Source of the DNA: Kappaphycus alvarezii
Lineage: Eukaryota; Rhodophyta; Florideophyceae; Gigartinales; Solieriaceae
NCBI GenBank assembly: GCA_002205965.3
Contig: NADL03000540.1
Location: 62,001 to 126,000, forward strand
DNA length: 64,000 nt
Reading direction: 5' to 3'
Notes under the pieces: model-generated
What the model was told of the DNA's origin: nothing
What the model saw: the letters and a program-made list of their open reading frames with translations, nothing else
The model's database searches: none
Made by a program: the position numbers and the translations under genes
Part shown: piece after piece, positions 19,901 through 35,400 of the stretch
How positions within the stretch are numbered: the stretch's first letter is position 1
Layout of the letters: the number at the start of each line of letters is the position of its first letter

Positions 19901-22900
19901 TTCTTTGTGAATGGATAATTTTGTCGATTTTGGAAGCTTGAAAAATGCCAAAGAAACTATTGGGATTTTGGACATCGAAAGAGTTGTTCTGTGCGTTTTA
20001 TACAGAATTAAATTTTTAGTAATACTGAAAAAAGGTTGCCAGACTTGTGGGAAATTCACTGACTTTTAGGCATTTTATCATAATTTTCAAGCTATATGGA
20101 AAGCATGGATAGGTGGATACAAAGGTTAATTATCATAAGTAACTGTATTAGAGGCTAAATATTTGGTAAACCATAGGTAATAAGTGCAGATAATGATTTT
20201 TCTTGCTTATATATATATGGTTCCGTGGAAGAAGTTTAGGAACATATTTTATCATGTATATGATCCTTTCCCCGTGGCATTCGCTCTCTTTGGTTGCTAT
20301 GCCCAAATCTTCACAATGAGTTATCACGTGACTCATTTAAGTGTAACCTATTGTAGTATTATTGCAATATAGATAGAATTGATAATTCGTTTGGACCATT
20401 CAGCAACTGGAATATAGGGAGTTTCATGAAGAGATGTAAGATTACTCGTCAGAGCTGCTTGAATTTAAGCTGCGTGTTGATATATTTCTGTACAAACTAG
20501 AGAAAGGTAATATTTGCCCGCCTCGTGTCATTTTAAATACTGTAGAACTAACTTCGTAGTATACTGCGAAATGAGTTATTTATGTCTACGTACGTCAGAG
20601 AACAGAGGAAATGAAATAGCAGTCATATTTTTTGAATGGATGTAACCTATTCTCTCAGTGTTAGGGACCGAGTAAATTTGGAAGGATGGTTCAAATGGTA
20701 GCCTCTTTTGGTTTAGAGCTGCTCTAAGTGCTATATGCATTCAAAATTTTTTTGAACGCATTTAAGATTGAATTATCCGCAAGCACTAAAGAATAAGGCT
20801 GTGAAAAATTGGAGAGACCTTTGATAGCAAGCAAAAGTGCGTCAAGGAAGTACGACAAATGGATCTCGGCGATGCATTTCGTTGATATATCGTAATTTCT
20901 AAGTTCAAAACTTAGAAAATACTCCTTATGAGTTGTTTGCGTAACCTTTTGTGATACGTTTTCCTCATATTTGAATGAGTTGTATTTTTCGTAGACTTTT
21001 AATACAATTGAGTACTTTTGTCGTGTAAATTACCCTTTCGCACAAGCGAGACACTTAAATTACAATCAAAACTTCAGTGAGTCATGCTCTATGTAGCTGC
21101 GCACTGAAGGGTGAGGTGTTAAAGTCAAACTGAGCCGTATTACCTCGGAAAAGGGGACGAATGGGGACACCGGGCATGCTAGTTATATACCCGCGCCAAT
21201 GGAACCGGCGCTGCCCACACCGCGGCGACGGTATTGATAATTACAGAACAGCTTAATGTTACTGCAATGAAAACTATAAACGCCTTCTTCGCAGTCCTGT
21301 TCTCAAAATAAGCTGCAAAAAAATACTGTACTGGAAATGATTTCGCGGAAATAGTTTAATGAAATGTAGAAACTGTAAATGAAGATGAAGCAGTTTGTCA
21401 ATTTCACCTTCCTCTACTGATTCATACGTAAGAGTTTTACATTTGCAAATAAGGACCTTTACGAAACTCCTACCACTATCTCGTTTTACCGAAGGCACCA
21501 AACGGTCTCAATTACAGGCCTCTGTAAAGGAAAGCAAACGAACTTAGTCCAATTTCAGGCTTTTTAAGGCCATGGCACTTTGAAGTCACTTAGATACCCT
21601 GCTAATTGGTCAATAAGTATTTTAACTTGACTGAAAACTAATTAAATTAATATCAGCGATATAAAAAGGACTGAAATGAGAATCCATAGAGTAATAATAG
21701 TTTAGCAACTACATAGTTCATTGAAGCTTTCTACTCTCGAAAAGATGAGGATTATCTCCATTTTTTTTCGATTTGGAAAGAAATATGTGCCTTGTATGGT
21801 CCCATTCGCTATAACATCCGATGCAAAATTCCATACCGCTTGCAGTCATTAATCTTCTACGCTTCTACTCATGGTTTTTGTAATTTTGAAACGACTAATT
21901 TTATATTTCCCGTAGTGCACGGTGAAAATATTATCTTTGTAGCACATTAGCAGCTCCTAGATTCCAGTAGGCTCTGTAAGCAGGAATTGCACGGGGTGAA
22001 GTACATTATGAGTGGCCAATGGTCCAAGACTCGTGGGCCTTGTTGGACACCAGATGGTACAAGGGATCGGAGTACAGTACGGAGGGTGATTAAAACGTAG
22101 AAATACTCCTATCAGTCCAGTGCGCTCTTGGCCGTCGGAAACTACTCATCTAGGAGTAAAAATAAGAAGATGAAAATAATATAGTTATCAGATTAGTTTG
22201 TCCTTATCAGTTAAGAATGTACTGCGGAATAGCAAAAGGAAAATTCAGGAAACATATTAATCCAAGTCAATTCTCCATGTCAGTATCAGCCCTCAGCTAT
22301 ATAGCCTTTTTCTCACTTAAGGTTAAACTTTTGACAAATGAAACTATGTACCAGTGACAAATGAACCTAGTTACCAGTGCTTCACTCTGCAAAATTCTTA
22401 TCCAGCGCATTAAACTGCTATCTTTAGTGAGGCGCACAAATATAAATATGTTACTTTACGTAAATGAGGAAGTGTTCGGGTTAAAATTTTTATACAAGCA
22501 TAATTATCATCTCAGTGAGGTTTCCGTGGGGCCATGTGAATATTTTTCTTTCTGGGAGATGGCAACTCATTCTTCGACCTTTATAATCAACAGCCCAGTA
22601 CGCGACTTTTAAGCACTTCTTAGGAAGTTCCTTGTGTAGAATAGATTTCAGGGGTCTAAAATTTGCACTAGACTTGACACGACAAGGCCAGATGGTGAGG
22701 AATTTGAATTTGAAAAAATTGCGTTTTAACGGCCATAAGAGAAATATCTTCTGCGACTCCAAGCCCTTACGTCTCCAAATGGCATTTTTATTCATTCATA
22801 TGGATGTAAGTGGAAACTAATTGACTCTGTAAAATGTAAATGAATTAGAAAAGAGGCATTCACCATTTTTTCATAGCAAGACATGAGGCAACAGACAAGC

Positions 22901-23439
22901 CCCTAATGGAATTTTAAGTATAAAGCGACCTTTCTTGATCAGAATCTCGTTAAATGCTGATTTAGCTTTTGTTTTACTACACAACATTCCGTTTGGTACA
23001 AAAACCAAGGAAAATTTAATACCCCACTATTAATCTTTAAAAATTTAGCGAGAGATATTATTTTCACTTATCAGAGAATGAAGATATGCGAAATGGGTCC
23101 TTTTGGAATATAAACAGACCATAAAACGAATATAATCTCTTTCTTACCAAAAATTTCCATAAGTAACCATTAAAAGTTTGCTCTGAGGCATCAGTTATGA
23201 GTTTTGATCAGATCACGCCCGTTGAAGATTCTTTCGGCGATTCATCACATGTTAGTAGTTTTGAGACATAAAAATGAGGCTTTTCTTTTGAAAACTAGTT
23301 TAAGTGCTGGTTACGATATAAAAAATAGAATTTTAGTTTCAAAAAGATGGTCATAACTGAATCCTTCCCTATTGGAAATTTATTAAGCTATGTATCACTT
23401 CTGTCATTTCTTCCCACACATTTATCGGCAGATACCAAC

Positions 23440-23950
23440 CATTCCTCAGGTTCCCCACCCACTACCCTTCCCACTTACTAAACGCCACACACATCCAGTT
23501 CTCCCACACCATCTGTTAGCCTCTCGCGTCGCTCCCAACAAGAGCATAGGTTTTCCCCTCCCATTACTCTGCTTCACCATCTAACACCCTCCATACCAAC
23601 TATATTTTGCCCCACACACACGCTTCTGCTGCTCATACCAAATTCTCTGCTTCCCCATCCACCATACCTTCCACTCACCATCCGTCAAACTACCCCAGAT
23701 CTCCCTATAACCTGCACCCATTGCTTGCTTACAATAGGCAAATTTCCTACTCGCACCCACCTGCATCTCGTAATAACTCTCTTCGACTCCACTGCCGCTC
23801 CTGTCACCCGCACCGCCTGCTCGCTTCCATTCCTCCGCCACGCCATCCTCCATCCTCCACACTCAATATCGTCACACCAAACTCAACGTCACGCCCTTGC
23901 GATTCAATTCATCCCTTTATTTCATCGTGTTCCACTCTTTCATTTTTCAT
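23440..23950. other. C-rich island inside the AT-rich desert
   Basis: An abrupt change to CA/CT-rich sequence on the plus strand, with many CCCAC and CTTCCC words and sharp borders. The composition recalls the C-rich tract at 850-1750, which holds a promoter and first exon. No TATA box is seen in the right place. Confidence 0.5.
23581..23853 (-). CDS. Possible small protein in the C-rich island (weak)
   Basis: A minus-strand frame with ATG at 23853 and an upstream in-frame stop runs about 90 codons to TAG at 23581. Its later half is rich in Trp, Tyr, Lys and Gly, for example YREIWGSLTDGEWKVWWMGK. The Trp content partly follows from the CCA-rich plus strand. Two plus-strand frames overlap it. 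No family is recognised. Confidence 0.2.
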   Translation of the reverse strand: MEDGVAEEWKRAGGAGDRSGSGVEESYYEMQVGASRKFAYCKQAMGAGYREIWGSLTDGEWKVWWMGKQRIWYEQQKRVCGAKYSWYGGC

Positions 23951-26900
23951 TTTTTTCTAAATAGCTATAGAAAGGATTTTTGTAGTGAAACAATGAAAAG
24001 GGGTATGATCATCTGTTTCACTTTTTCAATGTTTCAAAATTTCAAGTAGTCATAGAACGCCCCATAGATATCGGATACTGAGCTGAAAAACTTTAGCAGA
24101 TATAAGAAAGGGAATTTTTCCAGTTTTACGTAAGTACATGAGGTGCTTTTTATGGATTGAATAGCAAAGGACCCATAGGAAAGGACGAAAAGTATCTTCC
24201 AATGTAAGTAAGTTAATCAAAAATGTCTCTCTAAAGTTGGCTAGATCTTTGACTTTGATTTTTAAGCAACTTATGGCACAAATGTAGTGCATGAGAGGAG
24301 TTTTTCGGACAATATAATATGAAAATTTTCATTCGTATACTATTAAAAGCAATAGATTACATTTCGTAATGAGTTCGCAACTAATTTCAATACCGAAAAA
24401 TATTTCTTAGCTACTTCTTTGATATTTACTGTCCCAACTGCTCCTTTCAAATGGACCTTAAAATATTGGTAGAAGTATTTACGCGGTTATTAGGTATTTG
24501 GTTTAAATTAAATGGAATGTGAGTAGATATTTTGCGAAAATAGACTCGAAAGAAGTTTTTGAAGCAAACCTATGCCATCTAGAGAATTAAAAAGGAAATT
24601 TTTATGTTTTTGGTCTACAATGCATCTCAATTTCATCAATCTGGCAATATAAAGAGAAAAAAATCGTGATATAGCTAGGAACACAAAAGAGGTATGAATA
24701 CCTATATATTAAGGAATAGACTTATACGTATTACGAGAGCACAAAATGTTATTACCATGCATTTATAATGGAAGAAAAAGCCCTTATAGCTGATTCTGTG
24801 GTGTTACAGGTAACAACAGATGATCATTTATAAGGGCGTGAACCTGTGGAATGGGTTTATGAAAAAGAATTACAGTGTTTTGCATGAAATCGTGATTCCA
24901 CCTGGAGAGTACTACTATTCAAAAAGGAATTGAATCGACTCGGTCAGAACCCATAGGTCCTTTAATTATGAGACCAATGTATTGAATATAAACCATACTC
25001 CATAAAAGAGTTAATTTAACAGTTGTTAAATTTAGCACTCATGCAATATCGTCGTGGGTACTGGTCTAGCTATAATCCATATTGACATCAATGATAGCCT
25101 TAATCCTGTTGGAGAGCCCGGAAAGTTATCAACGTCACCACCTCTTATGTCTTCAATGATTGGGAAAGTCCAGAAATAATGAATGATCACTATTTTCCCT
25201 GAAATGATGAAAAAGCTTGCGGAATAACTAGAGGAGCTCTATTTATTCGTTTAATAGAGTTTCACGGGATATTAGACCATTATATAGAGAAAAATTGAGG
25301 TAAAATAGCCTTTCATGTATGATTATTACTAAATAAATACTAAAAACATTTACGTGAGAGAATTGAGCGATTTGTAAGATATCTCGGGTTAAGGTGAAGA
25401 CTCAACTAAAAACTCATCATAAATGGATCTGAATAACAGATAATTCTTCTGAAGCAAGGGAAGAAGACGAAAGAAATCACCAGCAATTTCTTCTTCATGC
25501 TTCCTTTTCAACGCATCAGGGCCAAACGAAGTCTTCTTAGTGTAAAATTAACCCAGAGGTGCAGCATAGTTTGTAACTTTAACTATTTTTCAGCTATTTA
25601 ATCTAAAGCTAGATGAAGCTTTGAACTACCAAGATTCAAGAAACAGCCTAAAGAATCCTTCTCAGGAACAATTGATCCGCAGTGAAACGTAAAAGTGCAC
25701 TTGGTTCCGTGTAAATCTGAAAATGTATAAAATTACTGCGAATAAGAGGAAATATTGAGTCCGCAAAAAAAATGCGACGTTCAGAATTTATATGTTCAGG
25801 AAATATTCACCATTTATCAGGAGAATAGGTTGTGATCGAAGGACGTATAAAATTTGAATATGGGACTGAGTAATGGTATGTAATAAGGAAAGCTCACAAG
25901 AGTATCAGCTACTGTCTACAGCATAGGCTCTACCACTAGTGCCTGAGTATGGTCTCATAAATAAGACAATACAGTATATTTACACCTCCTAACTGATTTG
26001 ATTTACTACAGCTTTTCTCATGCTGTAAATGGCCGAGAAAAATATCTTCGAGATCCCAATAAATCGTGTAATTTAAAATAAAGCTACTTTGGATATATTT
26101 TATGCTCAAACATAATTTAAGATCAGGTATGCAATTTTTTGAGCTTTTTGTGTAATAGAGCGTCAAATTAAAAAGTGTAACATACCTACGGTGCTTAGAG
26201 AAAAAAATTACTTAAAAGGGGTCATTATATTCGAAATGGATAACAAATTAGAGATTACTAGGCTGCTTCTTCGAAATTTGACACGATCATACTGTATTTT
26301 CTATTCTTATCCCATTACTCCTCAACCATATTGATTTCTGGTTAGCAATTTGTTATTTCAAAACCTAATTTATCCTTGGTAAATGACAGAATACTCCTAC
26401 TGGGAGTAAATTTATGGAAATTTGTTTCTTACTTGCTTAGAGTTGCAAAACAGGCAATTTAGGAAGAAAAGTTATTGTACCGTACTCTTCCTTTTTTTGA
26501 AACGCCAATAGAGTATTTCACAGAAAATTCTTAGGACCAAAACGTTATGAAAATTTATAATACTAATCAATCTTCATACAAAATTTATAATCAGTAATGA
26601 TTATAAATCTCTGAAAGCAGGGTGTTTTTTTGGGTACATTAAAACTATAGCTGCCACTGAAAAAGCAAATTTAAATACTTTACCTAGAAAGTTACAAGTT
26701 GTCCAGTTAAATCAAGTGAAAATTCCTTTATGTCAGAGAATGGAGCTGTGATCGTTTATGACTGTAACTAAAAAATGTGCAGGAATCACTACTTAAGAAG
26801 CTTTGGTATTTTCATGATTAGCTTATGTGTTTTAAAGTATAGACAATCCATTTTTTGCAAGAAAGTTTTATACGCAGAATATAGTTTGAAGGAAGCTTTC

Positions 26901-29461
26901 TTTCAAATTTTCTATGAAATAGTAATCAAAGTGAAGGGATTTCTCAACAGATTGATTTCAAAACCATTTTTTAAAATTCAAGATCTTAGTTTTTTCTAAG
27001 AGATAAAATGCGTAATGTTTTTAAATATGTAACTCTTAGAATATTTATAGAATCAACTATGAATTTTATGCCTCGAAAATACATTTTAAGAGTTATCATT
27101 ACTGCTAAGACTGCAAAGGAGGAGCTTTGATATTTTTCATGTGAAATAAGGGCGTTATTGGAGAAGTATCTTTTAATTGGCCGGAAAAATTCCGTAAAGG
27201 CTCTGATTTCCTACAAGTATTCCCTAAATATTTAAAAGAAGCAATGTAAATAAGAAATATTACAGTATATCGATCTACGACAACCAAAGATCATTTATTA
27301 ATGTGACTTCATAAGTTTAAATTTCGAAAATCTGTTTTCATAGAAAACAAGCCGTGGTCATAAAATTAGTGTTATAAGTGAAATAAAAGGCCCATTAGGA
27401 GCACAATATTACCTACAAATTGATGAAATGACTAAAAAAAGTTGAAAAGTAACAGAATTTTTCTCCTTCAACTGCTTTAATGGCTCCGTCATCTATTGGA
27501 AGGCAAAAAAATCACGTCATATCAAATGAGTAGGCTTTGCAAATCATCCACCTAAGCCCGTAATGAAGAGATTATTTGATGACATTGAAGAAAACGAATG
27601 ACAGGAACTCAATCAGATTGGATCAGGAATTGCATAGTTTTGGGAAAATATGAGTAGTTTACCAGCAAAGTGGATTGGACAGAGCACTTGAAAATGGATA
27701 CCATCTAATGCAAAAATCTGTAACCCCGTTTGAAATAAATTCATTAGAGGCCCAATCTTAAAGTAAGTCCATATTAAATATCGGGCAAATGATATGTAAA
27801 AAGAATCCCTCGAAAACTCCCATAAAATTCGATAAAGTTACCTAAAAAAAGATAAAATAATGATATAATCCAATTCTTAGCGTTCTAAGAAATAATACAT
27901 GCGTTTGAACTATTTGTTGAAGAATAAATGGAATTTCAAGCAAGGAAAGTTTAAAAGTTTAGTAAATTATGAGTCATAAAAGTCTCCCCAACACCAGGGA
28001 AAGTTTGCTCTTCTGAAAATAACGACTGGAGAGGATCATTAAGGTTTTTTCAACAAAGAAAGCCTGTAAAGGAGCACCTAGGAAGGTTTTAAATCCAAAT
28101 TGAGTGTAAATTATGTCTTTGATGCGGCCTAAATCCTTTATACATTGATTTATGATATGAGAATTGTAAAACATACAATTTTAATAATAAAATACTCATA
28201 AACCGGGTGTTGCAGTGACTTAGGGGCTAAGATTATCAAAAGACTGCCTTATGTTTCTGTTTAAAGAAAATAGATGACTGAACAACGAAGTAAAGAGGGG
28301 ACTGGGCGACGTGGTACTATAAATTAGATTTATCAGAGAAATAAACAGATAAAGAAATAAAAGATGAATGATATCCGTATATAACGATGGGGACGATTAG
28401 CGGAATATTTAGATTAAAAGCACTTGAGATTTTTCGGAACTACCTGCAGTAACCCTGAATGTATATGACAGTATTGTGGGGGAAAAATAGTTCAAAACTA
28501 CAGTATCCTGCCTGTATCAAAGAATGTGTCATTAATGGCATGGGTATAACGAATGATGCGTATCATAGAGAGGAAAATTTAGCCTTCTGCACGATCAGAC
28601 GGTAGATAGTTGAATATTTGTGTACTCCAACCGCACCTGCAGAAAATAACATTTGGTCATAATATTTCTGCATCCATCTTAAAGTACTGTACAGTTGCAG
28701 GCTCTGTAGAATTAGGGCCCAGAAAAATTTCAAAAGATAAAAGATGTTTCTCTAAAATAAAGCCAAATGATTGGGGAATAAACTAATTAAAGCATAAAAT
28801 CCATTTCATGTTATGCTTTAGAATGTAATATGAGTTTTTGCGAAATTTTGAGAATATAAAAAAACTAGATCATCCATTTCTCAGGGGATTACAGTGGCGA
28901 GAAGTGTCTTTTGTTTGAAATAATTTGCTGCACTGGACCTTTGCCCACGCTACATCTTGATTGTATGATTTGAAAGGCAAATTTGGTAGAACTTAGCTTA
29001 TGTAATAACTTTGAGTCGTTTCATATTTTATCAATCGATGTTAAGCTGATACTGCTATATTTCGTCTCGCAACCAAAAACTAGATATTGCTTTTGAGAAT
29101 AATTTATTGGGAAAGTAGATGCGGCCTTAAAACTCGGCATGATTTTGTTCTGTGAAATATGACCTCATTTGACAGTCATTTTAACTCCTCCTCAAATATA
29201 GATGAAATCGGATGCTGTAGACGCATTACAGGATAATTTGATGTTAAGAAATGCAATTGGAAGTAATCTAACAGAAAAAGATTCTTATCTAGAACTTTCT
29301 GGAGGAAGGAAAATAGAAGTTGAAGAAAAGTTACTTCCTGCCTCAAATCTTTACTTTTAAAACTGAATTATTTCTAATATTTGTGCTCAATACGTATGAC
29401 TAGTATAGGTCTTTGTACAGCTTTTAATTACAGAAAATTGTAGACCAACCTGCTTCAGTTT

Positions 29462-29495
29462 ACTGTAAATTATGAATGACTGTAAATTATGAATG
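29462..29495. repeat. Perfect 17-bp tandem duplication
   Basis: ACTGTAAATTATGAATG occurs twice in direct succession within the AT-rich desert. Confidence 0.8.
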
Positions 29496-32400
29496 ACACA
29501 AGAGGGTAGTTGAAAAATCAAGATTTGGAAATTCAAACGCCAGAATTTCACGTTCTTATTGACATGAGCTACAAGGGAAAGTACAAGTCGTTCTAAAACG
29601 ACAAATGTTCTTCTTGATAATTTATTGTTCCAAGAAATAGAATGGAACATTTTGTGGCAGAGGAGCAGTACTTAGCAGCACAATACCCTACATTTGGTGG
29701 ACAATGACAATATTCACTACAAAATGTAAACTTTCACCCTTTATGTTGTATATAAAATCTCTTTCGATGACATGAAGAAACGTCTGAGACAAACCAACAA
29801 TTCTTCTTGGAACAGCAACCCGTGGATCCTATAAACGCTATTTCTGGATAGACATTATGTAATGGATTTGTATTAGTTGTGTTCAAAACTCAAAGTAGTG
29901 AAAATATAAATTTTTGTGTTTTTTCCCTCGACTATCATTCAGAAAAATTCATAAATGAATTGTAAAATCCACTCAAAAAATTTTGAACGATTTTTGGAGG
30001 GAAATTATTGTAAAATTATCACCTATTCTGTTGATTAAGCACATCCAGCACCAATTAAGGGTAATATTTTGTTCAGCGATACTTCAGTTGATATAAATCA
30101 TCTTTGCCTGCATTTAAAATTGCAAGAGCTGCACTTCTATCTAAATAATATGCTAAAACTGTCCCACACTTATTTTTTCACGAATTCAGTGCTTCAAAGC
30201 ACTGAAAATGTAAAATTTAGGCCTGAAATTCGGCCAAACTAGGAGCCCTTTTTCGTAACTATAAGTATTTTTTTCCGTGACAGTATGGTGAAAACTATTT
30301 TCCTATGATTACATTTTTATTACGTTGAATGAAAACCATATGGTTTTATTTGGATGCCTGAGGTGTCATTTAGTTTAGAAAATATGAAAAAGAGGTTTTG
30401 TCGAGTAACATTTCAAAAATATAATTGTTTTCGTAGCAAAATGTTTGGCCAAAGTGACGCCCCAGAGCATTCAGATGAGGCCAGATTGCACTCATGCCTT
30501 TTCTTGAGTCACAGTATATGCTTCTAAGTAACTAGTTTGATCCAAATTTTTGAATATTTTTGGTAATGCACCGTCGTGATCTGGATCTTTAGATGAAAAA
30601 TTACTGCCGAATTGATTATAGTTATGTATAGTCATTCTATGTTTTCATTACAGATCTCGCTTAAATTTATTGCTAGATAAGAATAGAAAATATTTAGCTG
30701 TCAATTCTGGGCTGCTAAGTGCTATTTTTTGGAATACATTCAATAGTTTGGGAACTGACGGATCGTTTCCAGGTTATGGTGTCTTAGTAAATTAAGGAAA
30801 AATGAGACCGGAAACATCATTTACATCAAATGCTGCATCAATTTTGAGGAGAAGCAAGAATGCAAGACATCTTTATCCTTTACCGGGAAAACTAACGATT
30901 GTGAAATAAATAACCCCTTTTCCCTACAAAAATCACCATGGAATGGAACTTTCTAAGATCTCCTTTTAATTGCGAATGAAACTGCAAAAATAAAAAAACC
31001 AAAATTCTGTTTCTATCCATTGTTATGTGCATTACAACTAAATTGTCTCTCAAAAGTCCTAATTATTCATTCGAGTATTTAGCAAGAAATTCATGTTAGA
31101 ATGGAAAAATAATCAAATGAATTGGTTTTTAATAGCCCAATATCTTTCAATAAACAGACAACGACCAAGGAAAAATATTTTTCTTACCCAACGGGAACTA
31201 AAAAATTCAAAACCATTGAACAATAAGTACCACGTAATACGTCGATTAGAAAAGAACGCCGTAACAGACCGAGTTCTCCGGTTTTTTCTTTACAATTACT
31301 TTCAGGTCAGCATTGAAATATTTTAGGTCGAACCCGATGAAACTGGCTGAAAATAATGTCATTTCCGCTACAGAAATAAAACTCATGTGCTAAGTGATCT
31401 ATTATTTTTATCAATAGCTCATGAAGCATTTCATATGTATGGCAAAGCAGTAAAAGGGGTAGATCAATCTTCTTGTTTTTGAAAAGTTTGAAAAACTTTG
31501 AGGAAATTTTGCAAAAATAAAATATTATGTCTTTTTGTAGTTTTACTTTTAGCTATCAAATTGTGGCTTCCGCAAGACAATAGTACGAATTGAAAAATAT
31601 TTCTAGAGTCTATTTCATTTCGAGACTATGAAAAATTGTTGCCGACTAATTATATTATAAATTAATACTTTTGTCAGGATGAGTCTTTTATTTCTCTGTG
31701 ACATATCAGTTATCTGGGAAATGCAGAGGCGGAGAGACTGAGGCAGAGAGACTGCTCTTAAGATATAAGGAATAACATAATTAATACGTTGGGGAAAGTG
31801 ATAAGTCCCAAGTTTTTAGTCATTCAAAATTTCACTCACCCGGGAAAAGTTTGTCCATCCCTTTTCATAGCAGGAGACTGCTGATTATTCTCCAAATATA
31901 CTCTCTTCTGATTTATATTGATATTTTTCCATCTGATAAACGTAAATGAGTCTCTCCCCCAAAAAAGATATATATGAAAAGAAATCAATGCTGCAAAGTA
32001 TGAATACAGACCTTCGCTTCAAATTTTACCTCAAACTTAGAGATGATTAATTATTTTTCATACAATTCATTTATCAGTACCCTAAATTGTATTTTCAACT
32101 CATCCATGTATTTAGCTAGGCATTTGAGAGTATTTTGTAAAAAAGAGATAGCTTAAAAGCTTATTGCTTTCATAGCTCCTGCTGCTCCCCAATTTCAAAA
32201 GTGTTTTTTCTAGTATCTCGCTCTCGCTCTCCGTAAATGTAAATGTGGCGGTCCGCTGAGTGAAACTTTAGCTTTACTGGATACCCCGAAATTTTCGCAG
32301 GTACATTAAACACCTATTGAAACAAATTTCATGTTTAATTCTTTACTGCATTGAACCCATGCTGAAGTATGAATCTAGTATTGATTCAATTTTTCAATGC

Positions 32401-35400
32401 TTTGTAATGAAACATACAAGCAACTTTTATTCATTACTCACCATCACGAGAAGGAAAATTCTTTCAAACTACTTCATGTTTGAATTTTATTTTTGTGCTG
32501 CAATTACTATTTGTTAGAGTATTGGGGGAAAAGTTTCTATGAATACATTATTCGAGAAATAATCATGAATTTACTCATCCCCTGTATCATCGTAAGAATT
32601 CTGAACTGCAACTCACTTTTATAAGACTATTATCGACTTTAATTGGACCTTTTGTCTGAATTACAACTCGCTTAAGATAACCTTAGGAACCAAAACTACA
32701 ATGATTGCCAGTGATACACGATCATATGTTTGTGAAGTTTTAACTTCTCAAGTTTTTTGCAGATATACACAGGATCGGCGTCAGCGCACTGAAAACATAG
32801 CAATCAAACTAAAACTTTTGAAGATCTCTTTGCCTCAAAGTCTGCACATTCCTCAAACCTCATTTCCCCATACTTTATGATTTTTGGAACGTTTCATTGA
32901 CAAAAATTAGCCAAAAACTCATTTTTATTGCTATTTTGCAGTGGCCCTTTAACATTTCATCGCAGTTACTACCCTAATTTTGATTAAATGAATCCTCCTT
33001 TCAAATCTTCTGGCTTGAAGAATTCTCACAAAATCGCCACTCGGTGCTTGGGAGTTTTTTTGGTTTCTGCTATTAAATTATCGAGTGGCCACTTGAAAGA
33101 AAACTAGGTCAGTTCATCTGTTACATCTCCGTCCGAATAAATCCAGTCTCATCATTCGATCAAATAAGGGAAAACAGAAAGATACAACGCTTTTAATAAT
33201 AAGTTCAATCAAAAATACTTATTTTCGGTCGGACTCACATATTCAGTACTTTCGTGTGGTCAATTATGCCTAAAATAATTTATTGGATTCGAAAATTGAG
33301 TCGTTTCCGAAAATTCTTTGTCTTTTGTATTTAGTAAAAGTTCTTATTACTTATAAAGAATGTAAAAAGTGATGCTAATGAGCGATTTTCGAAGTTGAAC
33401 TATTTAAATACTCGCCCGCACTTTTGGTCTTCAGTAAAATTACCTTATTTTATACTGAACGAGTTTACAGGAGAACTGCAAATTAATTTATCTTTTCAAT
33501 AATTTTTTCGCATCTAAATGGAGAGTTAATGCTGTCGAAAAAGATCTCAGAGGATCATTACAATTCCATGATAAATTTAATTTACTGAAATCAAATAGTC
33601 AAAGTGTATCAAAAAACTACCTTCGAGAAAACTTCCGAAACTATTAACCAATTTGAGCCTTAAAGTTGAAAAGGGGGCGAATTATAGATTAACAAGAAAT
33701 CAATGTTTTGTTCTCTAGCTTAGATGGACTCCTTTTAAGAGATTATTTCCTATTCAAATGAAAATATAGCTTCCATGTAGAATTTTTATTGGTAGAGTTT
33801 AGTTTTATGTGTGTTGGTAATAACTTTATGTGCAATGTTATACATTTTAATTTTAATGCTAAATTCAAGATAAGATGATCGATGGTGAAGTTAAAAAATG
33901 TTCATTGTGTGGTGATTAGAAGGATAGAGAAGACGTGGAGGATAATAATAATTTTTAGAATTAGCCTACATAGGTGGTATTTGTTCCAGTAAAGACATAT
34001 CAGTGCCTTCAAAGATTCAACTATTTAATAAGTATTTATAAAATATAGTTTCAAAAATTTCTACGTGGTAATTCTCAGTTTCAACACTTTTTAGTTTGCA
34101 TTCAGGAAAGTTATTTCATTATATGAAACTGTAAAGTATCTCTGGTTGGTTAGTATGTAAACAGTAATGAATTATGTTTAAACGTTAAATATTTACAAAT
34201 ACTAAACAATTTTGTAGCACAAGAAATATTTGGAGAAAACTGTTGCCACACATGATAATGCTACGAAAGTTTCATTTTTCATTTCGCTGCAGAAAGTATG
34301 AAAATCTAGCTAGAAACTCTCTACTTTTATATCATCCGTTCAAGGTAAAGTTAAGGATAAAATAAAGTGTCCAGGGCTTCACTTCATTTTAGTTCCAGCA
34401 AGAACCGAACTATTTGCCGTTCAGTAACTTAATTTACCAGAATATTTTTCTCAATAAGAACAAGATCATACTTCAAAATACTTACGTAGAAGTGAAAATG
34501 TTGCTTCATCGTTAATGGATAATGGGCGAAAGAAGATGTCTTAAGGACAAGTTCTTTGCCGTGATATGCGAATGGCAAATATCTTCAGCTGGTCAGAAAC
34601 CTAACTTTAATTATTCCTCCAGAACAAGGATCAATTTTGTATTATATATAGTTTAAAATTTGGTAGAAAATCAGCACTGGCCAAAATCCAACCAAAATTA
34701 CAAATTTGGGTCCTAACATGAAAACAAAATTACGCATTTTTGTCTGCGCGCACAATTTTTTGAAACTTCTCTCTTTATTTTTAGAGGAAATTGAAATTAT
34801 ATAATTATAATTTTTGAAATAAAGGAACTATTTATCATTAATTTGTACTCATTTTCTTACATAAATCTATACAGAGCTTTGATTTTTGAAAATTTTAATA
34901 ACGGAAAATTGAAGAACTTCATAAGAAAAAAGTTGTTTCTTAGCATATTTTGATCAAAATTACTCAATGAGAGATCCTTATGTAGCCCTTTTTACTAACA
35001 TTCACATTTTCGAACTCTAGTAAAGTAATAGTAACGGGGCTCTAATCCCAATGAAAGAGGTCTATTTACTTTTATATCGCAATTTGCAGTAATTGAAGTC
35101 TTCTGGTTGTAACTAAATGTTTGATTGTGTACACTCTGAGTTCATTATAGTAAATATAAATAATCCTTTCTTTATGGCTATTCTTTTTTTATTACATAAA
35201 ATTATTATTGAACCGAAAATAGGGCAATGTTTTTTCGTGTATCTGTTTCAATTTAGAATTTCAAATGGTACATTTACACCGAAACCATATTTTTTCCAGA
35301 AGGGTTCGTAAGTTAATAAATAAGGCTCTATCTTTCAGCTCTGACATGATGACTTTATCATCTGTAAACGTTTAGCATTTGAAAAATTTTACTGCCAAAA

